From: Superficieibacter electus
GTDB lineage: Bacteria; Pseudomonadota; Gammaproteobacteria; Enterobacterales; Enterobacteriaceae
DNA: 64,000 nucleotides
Direction of reading: 5' to 3'
Assembly: GCF_002915575.1 (NCBI RefSeq)
Contig: NZ_PQGD01000002.1
Coordinates: forward strand, 186,001-250,000
In this document: positions 39,387 through 49,184 of the stretch, in pieces
Numbering within the stretch: the stretch's first letter is position 1
How the letters are laid out: each line of letters opens with the position of its first letter
The notes under the pieces: model-generated
What the model was told of the DNA's origin: nothing
Seen by the model: only the letters and a program-made list of their open reading frames with translations
Databases searched by the model: none
Position numbers and translations under genes: made by a program

Positions 39387-42020
39387 TCACTCTATCCCGA
39401 CATAGCATGTCTGCACATCCGCAGGCTTGAGTACCCCTTTTTCTGCCATCGGGGTTTGTTCATCCAGCATCACGTTACAGGCGTTATCCATCGAAGGTAT
39501 CCGGACCTCTGAAGCCAGCGTTGGATTATAAAAACGTACAATGTATCCCGGCTTTCGCTCCGCGCATTTCACCACGCTTGCCAGGGCGTCCTCAGGCCCA
39601 CAGGGCAACGTGAAAAGGCTGTAGTCTGACGGATAACAGCGTTCGACATCGGCAAGGCAGAAACGCAGACGGCCATTAAGAAAATCACTGTCCTGCCAGA
39701 CAGGAAACGTCGTTAGCCAGGCTTTAGACACGCTGGCCGATTGTGATGCATCAAACGAACCGCGGTACATGCGCCAGGCAAAAGAGAATGAACGTTTACC
39801 TGACAGTTGCGCATCAGGCGTCGCTACCACGGTTTCGCCTGACGCCCGGCCGGGACGATAGAGCAACTTCTCTTTCCCCATAAAACCGAAGGTCCGGAAA
39901 AGGGTGAGTGAAATAGTGTCGAAGCTGTCGCCAACAATTTCATATTCGCGCACGCCATTGGTATGTAAGGTAAACCCGTGTTCATCGTCATGCAGATTGA
40001 CATAGCTCTGCATCGGTTCAATCGCAATGGGCTTTTCTTGCCAGTTTTCCTGCTCCCATACGGACAACGCCTCACTATATTTAACGGGTCGCTCCACTAC
40101 ACCGAAAAGTTGATCGGCATAAGACATATTGGCCATGATATCGGTGGCAAAATGTACACAAAGCCGATGGCTCAGCACGGTATTGTCCACGTCCACCTCG
40201 AAACGGATCAGATCATCTTGCTGCAATGCCACGTTTACTGAAATGCGCATCGCTGTTGTCACCTCCCCCTTTGCCCGCTGGATGAGGTCTACAGGGAGAT
40301 TAAGCTCATACTCAAGCAGTAGTGACTGTTGCAGATCGCTGCGCTGGCAGCGCTGATTTATCAGACATCCGCGGGAAGAGATAATCATGTCTTCACGAGG
40401 AGGTGAGTAGTTATAAGCGTCTCCGTCATCGCCATTGTCGACAAAATGCATTTGTCGGGTATAGCGCTTGCCGGTGTGCTTATGCACAATGGTCAGTAAG
40501 CCGTCCTCTTCCACCGTAATGCAGTAGTAGGCATTTTCGATACTGCGGGCAGTATCACTTACCGCCTTGCTGGCACCGTCACAACTGAAATCAGCATACC
40601 AGCGGGTATAACCAAGGGCGGGAAGCTGACTGCTGTTAACCCTAATCCGCGTCCGGTAAACTTTTTCCGGTTTATGCCAGGCGTGACCAGGGTTCAGGCG
40701 GATCGTCTGATTTAATACGTAGTCCGTCAGTTCCCTTTCCTCCTCAATGACATAAGGCAGCGCCTGACCTGTCGCGTCACACAGAGTAAAAGGAATACCC
40801 GGTAACCAGGCCTCAAACGTCAGTTGTGGCGATGAGCGCCAGGATAACGGATTAAACACAGTGAACGTATAATCATGTTCGCGAGGAATACGAATGCTGA
40901 TAAGTCGCGTATGCATTTCCAGCAGGTTTGTGGCCAGATCCCGCGCCTGCTTGTAACGAAACCAGACATCCTGATTAGTTTCGTCACTATTACAGCCGCC
41001 AATGCTGTCGTGGGCCGCATTAAAAAACATCAGTTTCCAGATGTCTGCGGTGATACGGGCTGGATAGTCATGTCCCAGGCTGCGACTTATGGCCAGCACC
41101 GGCTCCAGCGTATTGACGACCAACGCCTCAATTTCATTATTCAACTGCTTTAAATCGGCACGACATGAAAAAATCGTTTTGTGGATACGGGAATGTTTTG
41201 CTTCGGTAAGTTCCCCGTGAAGCTGCGGAGCGTCCCCGGCGACCTCGTTTTCAACGGTCTGCACAAAGTTGAGCGGGCTATCAATAACATAGTGGCGCTG
41301 CGTATCGCATTCATTAAATTGCTTCACAAGCTCTGGCAGATTTTCCCTGACCGGAGCCTGGTCGAAACCATGCGGGAAAAGCAGGTGTGAGCGTGTACTA
41401 CGTGCTTCAATGGGCGACATTTTTTTATCAAGAAACGCTTTCATAGTTTCGGGACTTTCATCAAGTAATCCGCCGTAGTGGTAGCCCCATGGCATCTGTA
41501 CAGTAAATACCCGATCGCCATTCGTCCCATGCCAGTAAAACTCGCAATCGTGCAGCGTGTTATCCGCAATGCCCCGCCAGAAGAGCGCGTGATTAATACC
41601 AAACTGACGGTAGATCTGCGGCATATTTCCGCCTTGCCCAAAACTATCCGGCACGTAACCCAGGCGCATGACGCCGCCATGCTCCCTGGCGATTTCGATC
41701 CCGTAGTAAAGGTTTCGTACAATCGACTCCTGATGGATCACCAGTTGATCGGTTTGTGTATACCATGGGCCAATCAACACGCGTTTTTCCGCAATTAAAC
41801 GGCTCAAACTGGCCTTATCTTCCGGTGCCCACTGGAGGTAGCTCTCCAATAGTGCGCTTTGCGCATCCAGCAAATAGCAGGGAAAATCAGGGTTGTTATT
41901 CAGAATACGAATAACATTTTTTACATGATTAAAAAGATAAACCCGCGATCGCGAGGAGGTGAAATACCACTCCTGATCCCAGTGTGTATGACTGTATAAA
42001 TGCACTATTTTGTTTTTCAT
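39387..42020 (-). CDS. GH38 alpha-mannosidase, MngB-like
   Basis: An 877-residue GH38 enzyme, the same length as E. coli MngB, which cleaves phosphorylated mannosylglycerate to mannose-6-phosphate and glycerate. No signal peptide. The metal site is HTHWDQEW (His13, Asp15), the nucleophile lies in GYVPDSFGQGG (Asp125), and the later metal His is in NAAHDSIGGC. It lies 30 bases after the IIC gene in a PTS operon, which fits intracellular cleavage of a phosphorylated mannoside. The MngB-like substrate is an inference: the regulator and split PTS subunits differ from the mngR-mngA arrangement. I therefore give no gene symbol. Confidence 0.85.
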   Translation of the reverse strand: MKNKIVHLYSHTHWDQEWYFTSSRSRVYLFNHVKNVIRILNNNPDFPCYLLDAQSALLESYLQWAPEDKASLSRLIAEKRVLIGPWYTQTDQLVIHQESIVRNLYYGIEIAREHGGVMRLGYVPDSFGQGGNMPQIYRQFGINHALFWRGIADNTLHDCEFYWHGTNGDRVFTVQMPWGYHYGGLLDESPETMKAFLDKKMSPIEARSTRSHLLFPHGFDQAPVRENLPELVKQFNECDTQRHYVIDSPLNFVQTVENEVAGDAPQLHGELTEAKHSRIHKTIFSCRADLKQLNNEIEALVVNTLEPVLAISRSLGHDYPARITADIWKLMFFNAAHDSIGGCNSDETNQDVWFRYKQARDLATNLLEMHTRLISIRIPREHDYTFTVFNPLSWRSSPQLTFEAWLPGIPFTLCDATGQALPYVIEEERELTDYVLNQTIRLNPGHAWHKPEKVYRTRIRVNSSQLPALGYTRWYADFSCDGASKAVSDTARSIENAYYCITVEEDGLLTIVHKHTGKRYTRQMHFVDNGDDGDAYNYSPPREDMIISSRGCLINQRCQRSDLQQSLLLEYELNLPVDLIQRAKGEVTTAMRISVNVALQQDDLIRFEVDVDNTVLSHRLCVHFATDIMANMSYADQLFGVVERPVKYSEALSVWEQENWQEKPIAIEPMQSYVNLHDDEHGFTLHTNGVREYEIVGDSFDTISLTLFRTFGFMGKEKLLYRPGRASGETVVATPDAQLSGKRSFSFAWRMYRGSFDASQSASVSKAWLTTFPVWQDSDFLNGRLRFCLADVERCYPSDYSLFTLPCGPEDALASVVKCAERKPGYIVRFYNPTLASEVRIPSMDNACNVMLDEQTPMAEKGVLKPADVQTCYVGIE

Positions 42021-42050
42021 AACAAAACCTCAGTAACGAGCTCCAGCAGC

Positions 42051-43154
42051 TTAATCAAATTTAATTTCGATGTCTTCGCTCGCAGAACGATTGGCGGTAG
42101 TAAGATCAGTATCTTCATTGAAATTCACTAGTACATTTGCCCCAATCGCGATAACAAGAGTGCCAACTAATGCGCCGATAAAATAAGCCCAGGGATTACC
42201 GACGGTGAACCCACCATATAATCCCCCCAGGGGCGGCATGACCGGATATGCTTTTAACAAGGCGACGGTCACCGCCCCTAAAATACCCGCCAGGACATTA
42301 ACAGGAATGAGTCGCGCCGGATTTTTTAGCGTAAATGGAATCGCACCTTCTGATATACCGAGAATACCCATAATGACAGCACCATTACCGGCTTCTTTTA
42401 ACGTGTGACTAAAATTATGCGGTCGCATAAAGCGTGCTGCGGCGTAACCAAGCGGCGGAATAATAATGGCAACGTTCACCAAAATAGCCGGTAAATAAAC
42501 GCCACTGAGAAACAACACGTTGGCCGTCCCCCACGCCGCTTTATTAACAGGCCCACCAAGGTCAAAACAGATCATGCCCCCCAGTACCGCCGCAAGCACC
42601 ACCGTGCTGGTGCCATCTTCGGTCATTTTCTGCACCCAGGCCATAAGCGCAATGTTAATCCAGCTCAGCACATCACCCAACAGGAGGCGCATTATCAGCA
42701 CCTGAAGCCCCACCGTGATAAATGGCAAAATGATCAACGGGACTGAAGATGCAGCCGACCCCTCAATGCGGATTTTTCGAGCCACCCACTCAGAAGAGTA
42801 GCCCGCCAGCAGACCGCCGAGAATTGCACCAAGAAAGCCCGAGCCGGTTAAAGAAGCAATAAGGCCAGCCGTAAAACCCGCTGCCAGACCCTTCTTTCCG
42901 GCAATTGAAAACGCGACGTAGGCCCCAAGGACATAGTTCATTAGCCCAATAATTTTAAAGCCGATGTCCTGTGTCAAATACAGCCAGTTTTTAATGCCAT
43001 CACTGCTTGCAAAGGCATCCAGATTGGACTCGCCGAATGCCAGACCGACTATTTTTGCCACCGCCACCATCAGCGATCCGGCGATAATGATCGGCAGTGC
43101 ATAGGAAATCCCGGTCATCAGGTGGTTTTTAATTTCATTTAATATTTTTTTCAT
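42051..43154 (-). CDS. PTS fructose-family membrane subunit IIC
   Basis: A 367-residue integral membrane permease of the fructose/mannosylglycerate PTS family. Eight to ten hydrophobic helices are visible, beginning YALPIIIAGSLMVAVAKIVG (about residues 18-37). Family motifs are the GFLGAILGGLLAGY segment, the loop GGPVNKAAWG and the conserved GISEGAIPFTLKNP (substrate/phosphoryl-transfer loop, about 265-278). The start overlaps the IIB stop by four bases (ATGA). It would import the sugar while IIB phosphorylates it. Confidence 0.93.
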   Translation of the reverse strand: MKKILNEIKNHLMTGISYALPIIIAGSLMVAVAKIVGLAFGESNLDAFASSDGIKNWLYLTQDIGFKIIGLMNYVLGAYVAFSIAGKKGLAAGFTAGLIASLTGSGFLGAILGGLLAGYSSEWVARKIRIEGSAASSVPLIILPFITVGLQVLIMRLLLGDVLSWINIALMAWVQKMTEDGTSTVVLAAVLGGMICFDLGGPVNKAAWGTANVLFLSGVYLPAILVNVAIIIPPLGYAAARFMRPHNFSHTLKEAGNGAVIMGILGISEGAIPFTLKNPARLIPVNVLAGILGAVTVALLKAYPVMPPLGGLYGGFTVGNPWAYFIGALVGTLVIAIGANVLVNFNEDTDLTTANRSASEDIEIKFD

Positions 43155-43489
43155 GATTTATCCTTCCCTGAGCCGTTACGGGCTTCAACTGCCGCCACGC
43201 ATTTAGCGATAACCTCAGCGGCATGCCCCACGCACTGGCCAATTTTGACCCGAATAATTAATTTGCCGGTAAAACGTTCTTCCTCTTCAATTGCACGGTC
43301 GGCGGCGATAATGACAAAATCGGCTGCCGCAACCTCTGCAGCGGTTATTCGATTAAGTATGCCCATCGCCCCTTGCTGTTCAATTTTTACCGTGTGGCCG
43401 AGATGTGCACCTTCTTTCTCCAGCGATTTTGCCGCCATCGGCGTATGCGCCAGGCCGGCAATACATGATGTAACGCCAACAATATTCAT
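43151..43489 (-). CDS. PTS fructose-family subunit IIB
   Basis: A 112-residue cytoplasmic IIB. The phosphocysteine is Cys9 in VGVTSCIAGLAHTPMAAK, the fructose-type IIB motif (TSCxxGxAHTxMAA). The following KIEQQGAMGILN and DFVIIAADRAIE are family typical. It accepts phosphate from the IIA subunit and passes it to the sugar at IIC. The start overlaps the IIA stop by four bases; the stop overlaps the IIC start. Confidence 0.93.
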   Translation of the reverse strand: MNIVGVTSCIAGLAHTPMAAKSLEKEGAHLGHTVKIEQQGAMGILNRITAAEVAAADFVIIAADRAIEEEERFTGKLIIRVKIGQCVGHAAEVIAKCVAAVEARNGSGKDKS

Positions 43490-43947
43490 GCTTCCTCCTG
43501 AACTGAAATTCGCAATTGCATAAACTGGAATAATTCCTCTTCATCGGTAGCAGAGAATAATTTTTCTCTGAATTCATCATCAACGATTTGACTGGCAAGA
43601 TTGTTAATAATCTGTAAATGAAGAACCTTCGCTCCGGCTTCGGGTACCAACAGGCCAAAGACAATTTTAACGGGAAGCGCATCCAGACTTTCCCAGTCGA
43701 TCGGATTAATTAGCCGGATAAAAATAACCCCGGCCCGGGACACATTGGCCGTTTTAGCATGGGGAATAGCAATCTGACTTTCAAAACCCGTGGAATATTG
43801 ATTCTCTCTGGCCCAGAAATCCGCCTCAATTTTGGCCGCATCGCTCGCCCAGCCTTGTGAAACCGCATGGCAGGCCAGGAAATGGAAAATCTCCCTTTTA
43901 TTACTGAAAGTCTGATTAAGAAAAATGTTTTGTCTTGCAATGAGCAT
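43486..43947 (-). CDS. PTS fructose-family subunit IIA
   Basis: A 153-residue cytoplasmic IIA (PTS_EIIA type-2 domain), first gene of the operon. The phosphohistidine is His63 in QIAIPHAKTANVSRAGVIFI. The length is normal for a free-standing IIA of this family. It receives phosphate from HPr. In E. coli MngA the IIA, IIB and IIC domains are fused in one protein, whereas here they are three overlapping genes. Confidence 0.93.
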   Translation of the reverse strand: MLIARQNIFLNQTFSNKREIFHFLACHAVSQGWASDAAKIEADFWARENQYSTGFESQIAIPHAKTANVSRAGVIFIRLINPIDWESLDALPVKIVFGLLVPEAGAKVLHLQIINNLASQIVDDEFREKLFSATDEEELFQFMQLRISVQEEA

Positions 43948-44203
43948 GTGTCGCTATCTCCATTTGCATCGTTAATCATATTGCCTGATTAACAGGATAA
44001 ACGTTTTTCTTCCTTTGTTCTGACAGGCATTTTCCCTGACAAGTGGAAATAAATTATTCGGACCATGGGAAAAAAGTGAGGCAGTTCAAATAATGAAGTG
44101 ACTCTGTGATACGTCTCATAAAACAGGTGCTGAAGAATATTGCTTTGCAGAAATGGATGTCAGACGGGTATTTATCAGATTAATATATTATCTCTGTATT
44201 TAA
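43948..44203 (-). promoter_or_regulatory. Control region of the PTS-mannosidase operon
   Basis: The gap carries an exact direct repeat CTGACA at 44020-44025 and 44036-44041 (16-base period) and a near-perfect palindrome CCTGATTAACAGG at 43984-43996, both possible binding sites for the PRD regulator. A good sigma-70 promoter was not recognised, nor a ribonucleic antiterminator hairpin. Confidence 0.3.
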
Positions 44204-44239
44204 TTGAAAAAATGGCAGTGAAGGTTTTCACTGCCATTT
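44204..44239 (-). terminator. yciO Rho-independent terminator
   Basis: Perfect 13-bp stem AAATGGCAGTGAA / TTCACTGCCATTT with a 4-base loop (GGTT on the plus strand); on the minus strand TTTTTTC-type T-run follows. Located just past the yciO stop. Confidence 0.9.
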
Positions 44240-44248
44240 CCGGGGTGA

Positions 44249-44869
44249 TTAAAGAAAAGGGTTGACGTCACCCACGCCTTCACGCAGCACGACCGGAGCA
44301 TCTTCGGTCAAATCAATCACCGTTGTTGGCTGCTGGCCGAGATACCCGCCGTGAATAATCAGATCCACGACCTTCTCAAGCCGGTCTTTAATTTCTTCCG
44401 GATCGGATTCAGTAAAGTCGCTGCCCGGCAACATCAACGATGTTGAAAGCATCGGTTCACCCAGCGTCTCCAGCAGCGCCAGCGCAATCGGGTTCGAAGG
44501 AACACGCAGACCAATAGTCTTACGCTTCTCCTGCAACAGGCGACGTGGTACCTCTTTTGTACCTTTCAGAATAAACGTGTAGTTCCCCGGCGTGTTATTT
44601 TTGATCAGGCGAAACGCGACGTTATCGACAAATGAATAGGTAGATAGCTCTGACAGATCGCGGCACATCAGGGTAAAGTTGTGCCCGTTAGGCAGATGAC
44701 GAATGCGACAAATGCGCTCCATTGCGCTTTTGTCTTCAATTTTACAGCCCAGCGCGTAGCCGGAATCGGTGGGGTAAACGATGACCCCACCTTTACGGAC
44801 AATTTCCACAGCCTGATTAATTAGCCGCGGCTGCGGGTTATCCGGATGAATATAGAAAAACTGACTCAT
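44249..44869 (-). CDS. yciO: YciO, Sua5/YrdC-family protein
   Basis: A 206-residue protein, the length of E. coli YciO. It has the YrdC fold: IVRKGGVIVYPTDSGYALGC (about 23-42), KSAMERICRIRHLPNGHNFT and GLRVPSNPIALALLETLGEP. Its relative TsaC makes threonylcarbamoyl-AMP for tRNA modification; YciO cannot replace it in vivo in E. coli, so its role remains open. It follows rnm by nine bases on the same strand. Confidence 0.94.
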   Translation of the reverse strand: MSQFFYIHPDNPQPRLINQAVEIVRKGGVIVYPTDSGYALGCKIEDKSAMERICRIRHLPNGHNFTLMCRDLSELSTYSFVDNVAFRLIKNNTPGNYTFILKGTKEVPRRLLQEKRKTIGLRVPSNPIALALLETLGEPMLSTSLMLPGSDFTESDPEEIKDRLEKVVDLIIHGGYLGQQPTTVIDLTEDAPVVLREGVGDVNPFL

Positions 44870-44878
44870 ACTTCCCTC

Positions 44879-45748
44879 TCAATCGGTGTTCTGCGGCTGT
44901 TCCCACTGATGCCACACCCCTTCCACGCCTGCGGGTAACCAGAGTTTACGCCCCAGCTCGATCCACGAGCAGGGCTGGTGAAAATCTGACCCCTGCGAGG
45001 CCAACAGACCAAACTGCTGAGCATACGCCGCAAGCTGAGTGCGCTCATTGGGACCTTGCTGGCACTGGGCGACTTCCATCGCATCTCCACCGCATTCGGC
45101 GAAGTATGCCAGTAGCCTTTTCAGCCACTTGGCAGAAAGGTCGTAGCGCCCGGGGTGGGCGACGACGGCTTTGCCGCCAGAATGATGAATCACATCAATA
45201 GCTTGATCTATTGTACACCACTGTGGGGGAACGTATCCGGTTTTCCCGCGCGCCAGGTACTTTTTAAAGACGTCGGCCATATTACTGGCTTTACCCGCGC
45301 TCACCAGAAAACGCGCGAAGTGGCCTCGGGTGACTGCCCCGCCCGCCGCCAGTTTTAAAGCCCCTTCCCATGCACCGGGAATGTGCGCTTTTTCCAGCCG
45401 TTCAGCAATAAGCCGTGCTCGCTGCTCGCGTCTGACTTTTTGCTCTGCCAGAAAAGCGACCATAGACGGATGATGAATATCAATATTGAGCCCGACAATA
45501 TGGATCTCGTGGTTTTCCCAGACGGTAGAAATTTCCACCCCGGTAATCAGCCGCAGTCCCAGTCCGGCGCGGGCAATTTCCGCCTGCGCCGCCGGAATGG
45601 CATCAATACTGTCATGGTCGGTGATGGCCAGCGTACCTATACGCATTTCAACAGCGCGGTGGACCAGCGCCTCAGGGGAGAGCATACCGTCTGAGGCGGT
45701 CGTATGGCTGTGCAGGTCATAAATTATGGCGTAATTGGTTTCGCTCAA
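44879..45748 (-). CDS. rnm: RNase AM (TrpH), PHP-domain 5'-3' exonuclease
   Basis: A 289-residue PHP phosphoesterase (E. coli YciV/TrpH 293 aa), now known as RNase AM, which trims 5' ends of rRNAs. Metal-binding motifs are DLHSHTTASDGMLSPEAL (about 11-28), ITDHDSIDAI, ITGVEISTVW and the late SQGSDFHQP. All the expected His/Asp/Glu residues are present. It is divergent from the trp operon and appears to share a transcript with yciO. Confidence 0.94.
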   Translation of the reverse strand: MSETNYAIIYDLHSHTTASDGMLSPEALVHRAVEMRIGTLAITDHDSIDAIPAAQAEIARAGLGLRLITGVEISTVWENHEIHIVGLNIDIHHPSMVAFLAEQKVRREQRARLIAERLEKAHIPGAWEGALKLAAGGAVTRGHFARFLVSAGKASNMADVFKKYLARGKTGYVPPQWCTIDQAIDVIHHSGGKAVVAHPGRYDLSAKWLKRLLAYFAECGGDAMEVAQCQQGPNERTQLAAYAQQFGLLASQGSDFHQPCSWIELGRKLWLPAGVEGVWHQWEQPQNTD

Positions 45749-45824
45749 AAAACGGCTCCGTCTAAGTGTTAACGTGTTTTGCCGCTCATCATAACGGCTG
45801 ACGAGGATTTTCTGAAATCAGCGC

Positions 45825-45856
45825 TTGACATTATTTTCATGAACTAGTTAACTAGT
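45825..45856 (+). promoter_or_regulatory. trp promoter and TrpR operator
   Basis: The -35 TTGACA (45825-45830) and -10 TTAACT (45848-45853) are spaced by 17 bases. The perfect palindrome ACTAGTTAACTAGT (45843-45856) is the TrpR operator and covers the -10, so tryptophan-bound TrpR would block polymerase. It matches the E. coli trp control region closely. Confidence 0.95.
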
Positions 45857-45886
45857 ACGAAAGTTCACGAAGAAAAGGTATCTGAG

Positions 45887-45934
45887 ATGAAAGGCATTTT
45901 TACTCTGCACGGTTGGTGGCGTACTCCCTGTTAA
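45887..45934 (+). CDS. trpL: trp operon leader peptide
   Basis: A 15-residue ORF MKGIFTLHGWWRTPC with tandem Trp codons at positions 10-11, the sensor of tryptophanyl-tRNA supply. It starts behind a weak GAG-type site (AAAAGG at 45873-45878 is the likely binding site). The E. coli and Salmonella peptides end in a short RTS; this one ends RTPC with a TAA stop. Confidence 0.95.
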   Translation: MKGIFTLHGWWRTPC

Positions 45935-45976
45935 TGGGCTGTATCATCACGTCTGCACATCGCAAACAGATACCTG

Positions 45977-46003
45977 GCCCGCCACCTGAGCGGGCTTTTT
46001 TTT
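45977..46003 (+). terminator. trp attenuator
   Basis: Stem GCCCGC / GCGGGC with a 7-base loop and eight T (45996-46003). It is the 3:4 hairpin of the attenuator. Upstream, CAGATACCTGG (45968 on) is the likely segment that pairs alternatively with the trpL stop region. Confidence 0.92.
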
Positions 46004-46026
46004 GACCAGAACAAATGAGAATAACA

Positions 46027-47589
46027 ATGCAAACGCAAAAACACACTCTCGAACTGCTGACCAGCGACGCAGTGTACCGCGAAGATCCTACCGCACTGTT
46101 CCATCAGCTCTGTGGCGCACGTCCGGCGACGCTGCTGCTGGAATCCGCTGATATTGACAGTAAAGACGATCTGAAAAGCCTGCTGCTGGTCGACAGCGCT
46201 CTGCGCATCACCGCTTTAGGTGACACTGTCACTATTACCGCACTGAGCGATAATGGCGCGGCGCTCCTGACGCTGCTCGACGCCGCCCTGCCCGCCGGGG
46301 TTGATAATCAACAACAGGATAAGGGTCGCGTCCTGCGCTTTCCACCCGTCAGCACATTATTAGATGAAGATGCCCGACTGTGTGCGTTGTCCGTTTTTGA
46401 TGCCTTTCGTCTGTTACAGGATCTGGTTGTAGTGCCAAAAGAGGAGCGTGAAGCCATGTTTTTTGGCGGCCTGTTCGCCTATGACCTGGTCGCTGGTTTT
46501 GAAGATTTGCCGCAGTTGCAGAGCGATACCGCCTGCCCTGATTACTGCTTCTATCTCGCCGAAACGCTGCTGGTGATTGATCATCAAAGTAAAAAAACGC
46601 GCATTCAGTGCAGCCTGTTTACCCCGAATGCTGAAGAAAAAAACCGCCTGACCCAACGTATTCAAGCGCTGCATCAGCAACTGAATACCCCACCACAGCC
46701 GCTGCCGGTAGAAAAAATGGAACAGATGCGCAGTAGCTGCAATCAGAGTGATGAAGAGTACGGTGCGGTGGTGCGTCAGATGCAGAAAGCCATCCGCGCA
46801 GGGGAAATCTTCCAGGTGGTGCCATCCCGCCAGTTCTCACTGCCGTGCCCGTCGCCCCTGGCGGCCTACGATGTGCTGAAGAAAAGTAATCCCAGCCCGT
46901 ACATGTTCTTTATGCAGGATAACGATTTCAGCCTGTTTGGTGCGTCGCCGGAAAGCTCGCTGAAATATGACGCTGATTCACGGCAGATTGAAATTTACCC
47001 GATTGCCGGGACCCGTCCGCGCGGCCGCCGTGCGGATGGTACTCTCGATCGCGATCTCGACAGCCGCATTGAACTGGAAATGCGTACCGATCATAAAGAG
47101 CTGTCAGAGCATTTAATGCTGGTGGATTTGGCACGTAATGACCTGGCGCGCATCTGTACGCCAGGCAGCCGCTACGTCGCTGACCTGACCAAAGTGGACC
47201 GCTACTCGTTTGTAATGCATCTGGTCTCCCGCGTGGTCGGCGAGCTGCGTCATGATCTTGACGCGCTGCACGCCTATCGCGCCTGTATGAATATGGGCAC
47301 GCTCAGCGGTGCGCCGAAAGTGCGCGCCATGCAACTCATTGCCGGTGCTGAAGGTAAACGCCGCGGCAGCTACGGCGGCGCGGTAGGCTACTTTACCGCT
47401 CACGGCTCGCTGGACACCTGCATTGTTATTCGCTCGGCGTTTGTCGAAAACGGCATTGCGACCGTTCAGGCGGGCGCAGGCGTGGTGCTCGATTCCGTCC
47501 CGCAGTCTGAAGCGGATGAAACCCGTAATAAAGCCCGCGCGGTCCTGCGCGCCATCGCCACCGCTCATCATGCACAGGAGATTTTCTGA
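46027..47589 (+). CDS. trpE: Anthranilate synthase component I
   Basis: TrpE converts chorismate to anthranilate with ammonia provided by TrpG. Started at 46027 it is 520 aa, the E. coli length. The tryptophan feedback site includes [13 protein letters not shown] near residue 37. Catalytic-domain motifs are [45 protein letters not shown] and [11 protein letters not shown]. The stop overlaps the trpGD start by one base (TGATG), which couples the two subunits in stoichiometric amounts. Confidence 0.98.
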   Translation: MQTQKHTLELLTSDAVYREDPTALFHQLCGARPATLLLESADIDSKDDLKSLLLVDSALRITALGDTVTITALSDNGAALLTLLDAALPAGVDNQQQDKGRVLRFPPVSTLLDEDARLCALSVFDAFRLLQDLVVVPKEEREAMFFGGLFAYDLVAGFEDLPQLQSDTACPDYCFYLAETLLVIDHQSKKTRIQCSLFTPNAEEKNRLTQRIQALHQQLNTPPQPLPVEKMEQMRSSCNQSDEEYGAVVRQMQKAIRAGEIFQVVPSRQFSLPCPSPLAAYDVLKKSNPSPYMFFMQDNDFSLFGASPESSLKYDADSRQIEIYPIAGTRPRGRRADGTLDRDLDSRIELEMRTDHKELSEHLMLVDLARNDLARICTPGSRYVADLTKVDRYSFVMHLVSRVVGELRHDLDALHAYRACMNMGTLSGAPKVRAMQLIAGAEGKRRGSYGGAVGYFTAHGSLDTCIVIRSAFVENGIATVQAGAGVVLDSVPQSEADETRNKARAVLRAIATAHHAQEIF

Positions 47590-49184
47590 TGGCTGACATT
47601 CTGCTGCTCGATAATATCGACTCCTTTACTTATAACCTGGCAGATCAGCTACGTGCCAGCGGGCACAACGTGGTGATTTACCGTAACCATGTCCCGGCGC
47701 AAACGTTAATTGACCGTCTGGCAACCATGGACAACCCGGTATTGATGCTCTCACCAGGCCCCGGGGCACCGAGCGAAGCGGGCTGTATGCCAGAACTGCT
47801 CACCCGGATGCGTGGTAAGCTGCCGATTATTGGCATCTGCCTGGGACATCAGGCGATAGTGGAAGCTTACGGCGGCTATGTCGGCCAGGCGGGCGAAATT
47901 CTGCACGGCAAAGCGTCCAGCATTGAACATGACGGCCAGGCGATGTTTGCCAGCCTGCCTAATCCGCTGCCGGTTGCGCGTTATCATTCGCTGGTGGGCA
48001 GCAACATTCCGGCCGGACTGACCATCAATGCCCATTTTGACGGCATGGTGATGGCAGTTCGTCACGATGCTGACCGGGTATGCGGTTTCCAGTTTCATCC
48101 GGAGTCAATCCTCACCACCCAGGGCGCGCGTCTGCTGGAGCAAACGCTGGCATGGGCCATGCAGAAACTCCAGCAGACGCACACGCTGCAACCGGTACTG
48201 GAAAAACTCTATCAGGCGCAGACCCTCAGTCAGCAGGAGAGCCACCAGCTTTTCTCCGCTGTGGTGCGCGGCGAGCTGAAGCCAGAGCAACTGGCGGCGG
48301 CGCTGGTGAGCATGAAAATTCGCGGCGAGCATCCCAATGAAATTGCCGGTGCCGCCACCGCGCTTTTGGAAAACGCCGCGCCGTTCCCGCGCCCTGATTA
48401 TCCGTTTGCCGACATCGTGGGCACCGGCGGCGATGGCAGCAACAGTATTAATATTTCCACCGCCAGCGCTTTTGTCGCCGCTGCCTGCGGGTTGAAAGTC
48501 GCGAAACACGGTAACCGCAGCGTCTCCAGTAAATCCGGATCGTCAGATCTGCTGGCCGCTTTCGGCATTAATCTGGACATGAATGCTGATAAATCGCGTG
48601 CTGCACTCGATGAACTGGGCGTCTGCTTCCTGTTTGCGCCGAAATATCACACCGGGTTTCGCCACGCAATGCCGGTCCGCCAGCAGTTAAAAACCCGCAC
48701 CCTGTTTAACGTACTGGGTCCGCTGATTAATCCGGCGCATCCGCCGCTGGCACTGATTGGCGTGTACAGCCCGGAACTGGTGCTGCCGATTGCCGAAACC
48801 CTGCGCGTGCTGGGTTACCAGCGGGCAGCCGTGGTGCACAGCGGCGGCATGGACGAGGTATCCCTCCACGCGCCCACCGTGGTCGCAGAGCTGCACAACG
48901 GGGAAATCAAAAACTATCAGCTTACTGCCGCTGATTTCGGCCTGACGCCATATCATCAGCAAGAACTGGCCGGCGGTACGCCGGAAGAAAACCGTGACAT
49001 TTTAACACGCTTACTACAAGGTAAAGGCGACACTGCGCACCAGGCTGCCGTGGCGGCGAATGTCGCCATGCTCATGCGGCTACACGGTGAAGAAGATTTG
49101 CAGGCTAACGTACAAAAAGTCCTGAGCGTATTACGCAGCGGCGCGGCTTACGATCGCGTCACCGCACTGGCGGCAAGAGGGTAA
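47589..49184 (+). CDS. trpD: Fused glutamine amidotransferase / anthranilate phosphoribosyltransferase
   Basis: A 531-residue fusion of TrpG and TrpD, as in E. coli and Salmonella. The N-terminal class I amidotransferase (about 1-190) holds the nucleophile Cys in [16 protein letters not shown] and the His-Glu in [10 protein letters not shown]. The phosphoribosyltransferase part (about 200-531) shows [34 protein letters not shown] and [12 protein letters not shown]. The fusion is the normal arrangement in this lineage. It abuts trpC directly. Confidence 0.98.
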   Translation: MADILLLDNIDSFTYNLADQLRASGHNVVIYRNHVPAQTLIDRLATMDNPVLMLSPGPGAPSEAGCMPELLTRMRGKLPIIGICLGHQAIVEAYGGYVGQAGEILHGKASSIEHDGQAMFASLPNPLPVARYHSLVGSNIPAGLTINAHFDGMVMAVRHDADRVCGFQFHPESILTTQGARLLEQTLAWAMQKLQQTHTLQPVLEKLYQAQTLSQQESHQLFSAVVRGELKPEQLAAALVSMKIRGEHPNEIAGAATALLENAAPFPRPDYPFADIVGTGGDGSNSINISTASAFVAAACGLKVAKHGNRSVSSKSGSSDLLAAFGINLDMNADKSRAALDELGVCFLFAPKYHTGFRHAMPVRQQLKTRTLFNVLGPLINPAHPPLALIGVYSPELVLPIAETLRVLGYQRAAVVHSGGMDEVSLHAPTVVAELHNGEIKNYQLTAADFGLTPYHQQELAGGTPEENRDILTRLLQGKGDTAHQAAVAANVAMLMRLHGEEDLQANVQKVLSVLRSGAAYDRVTALAARG

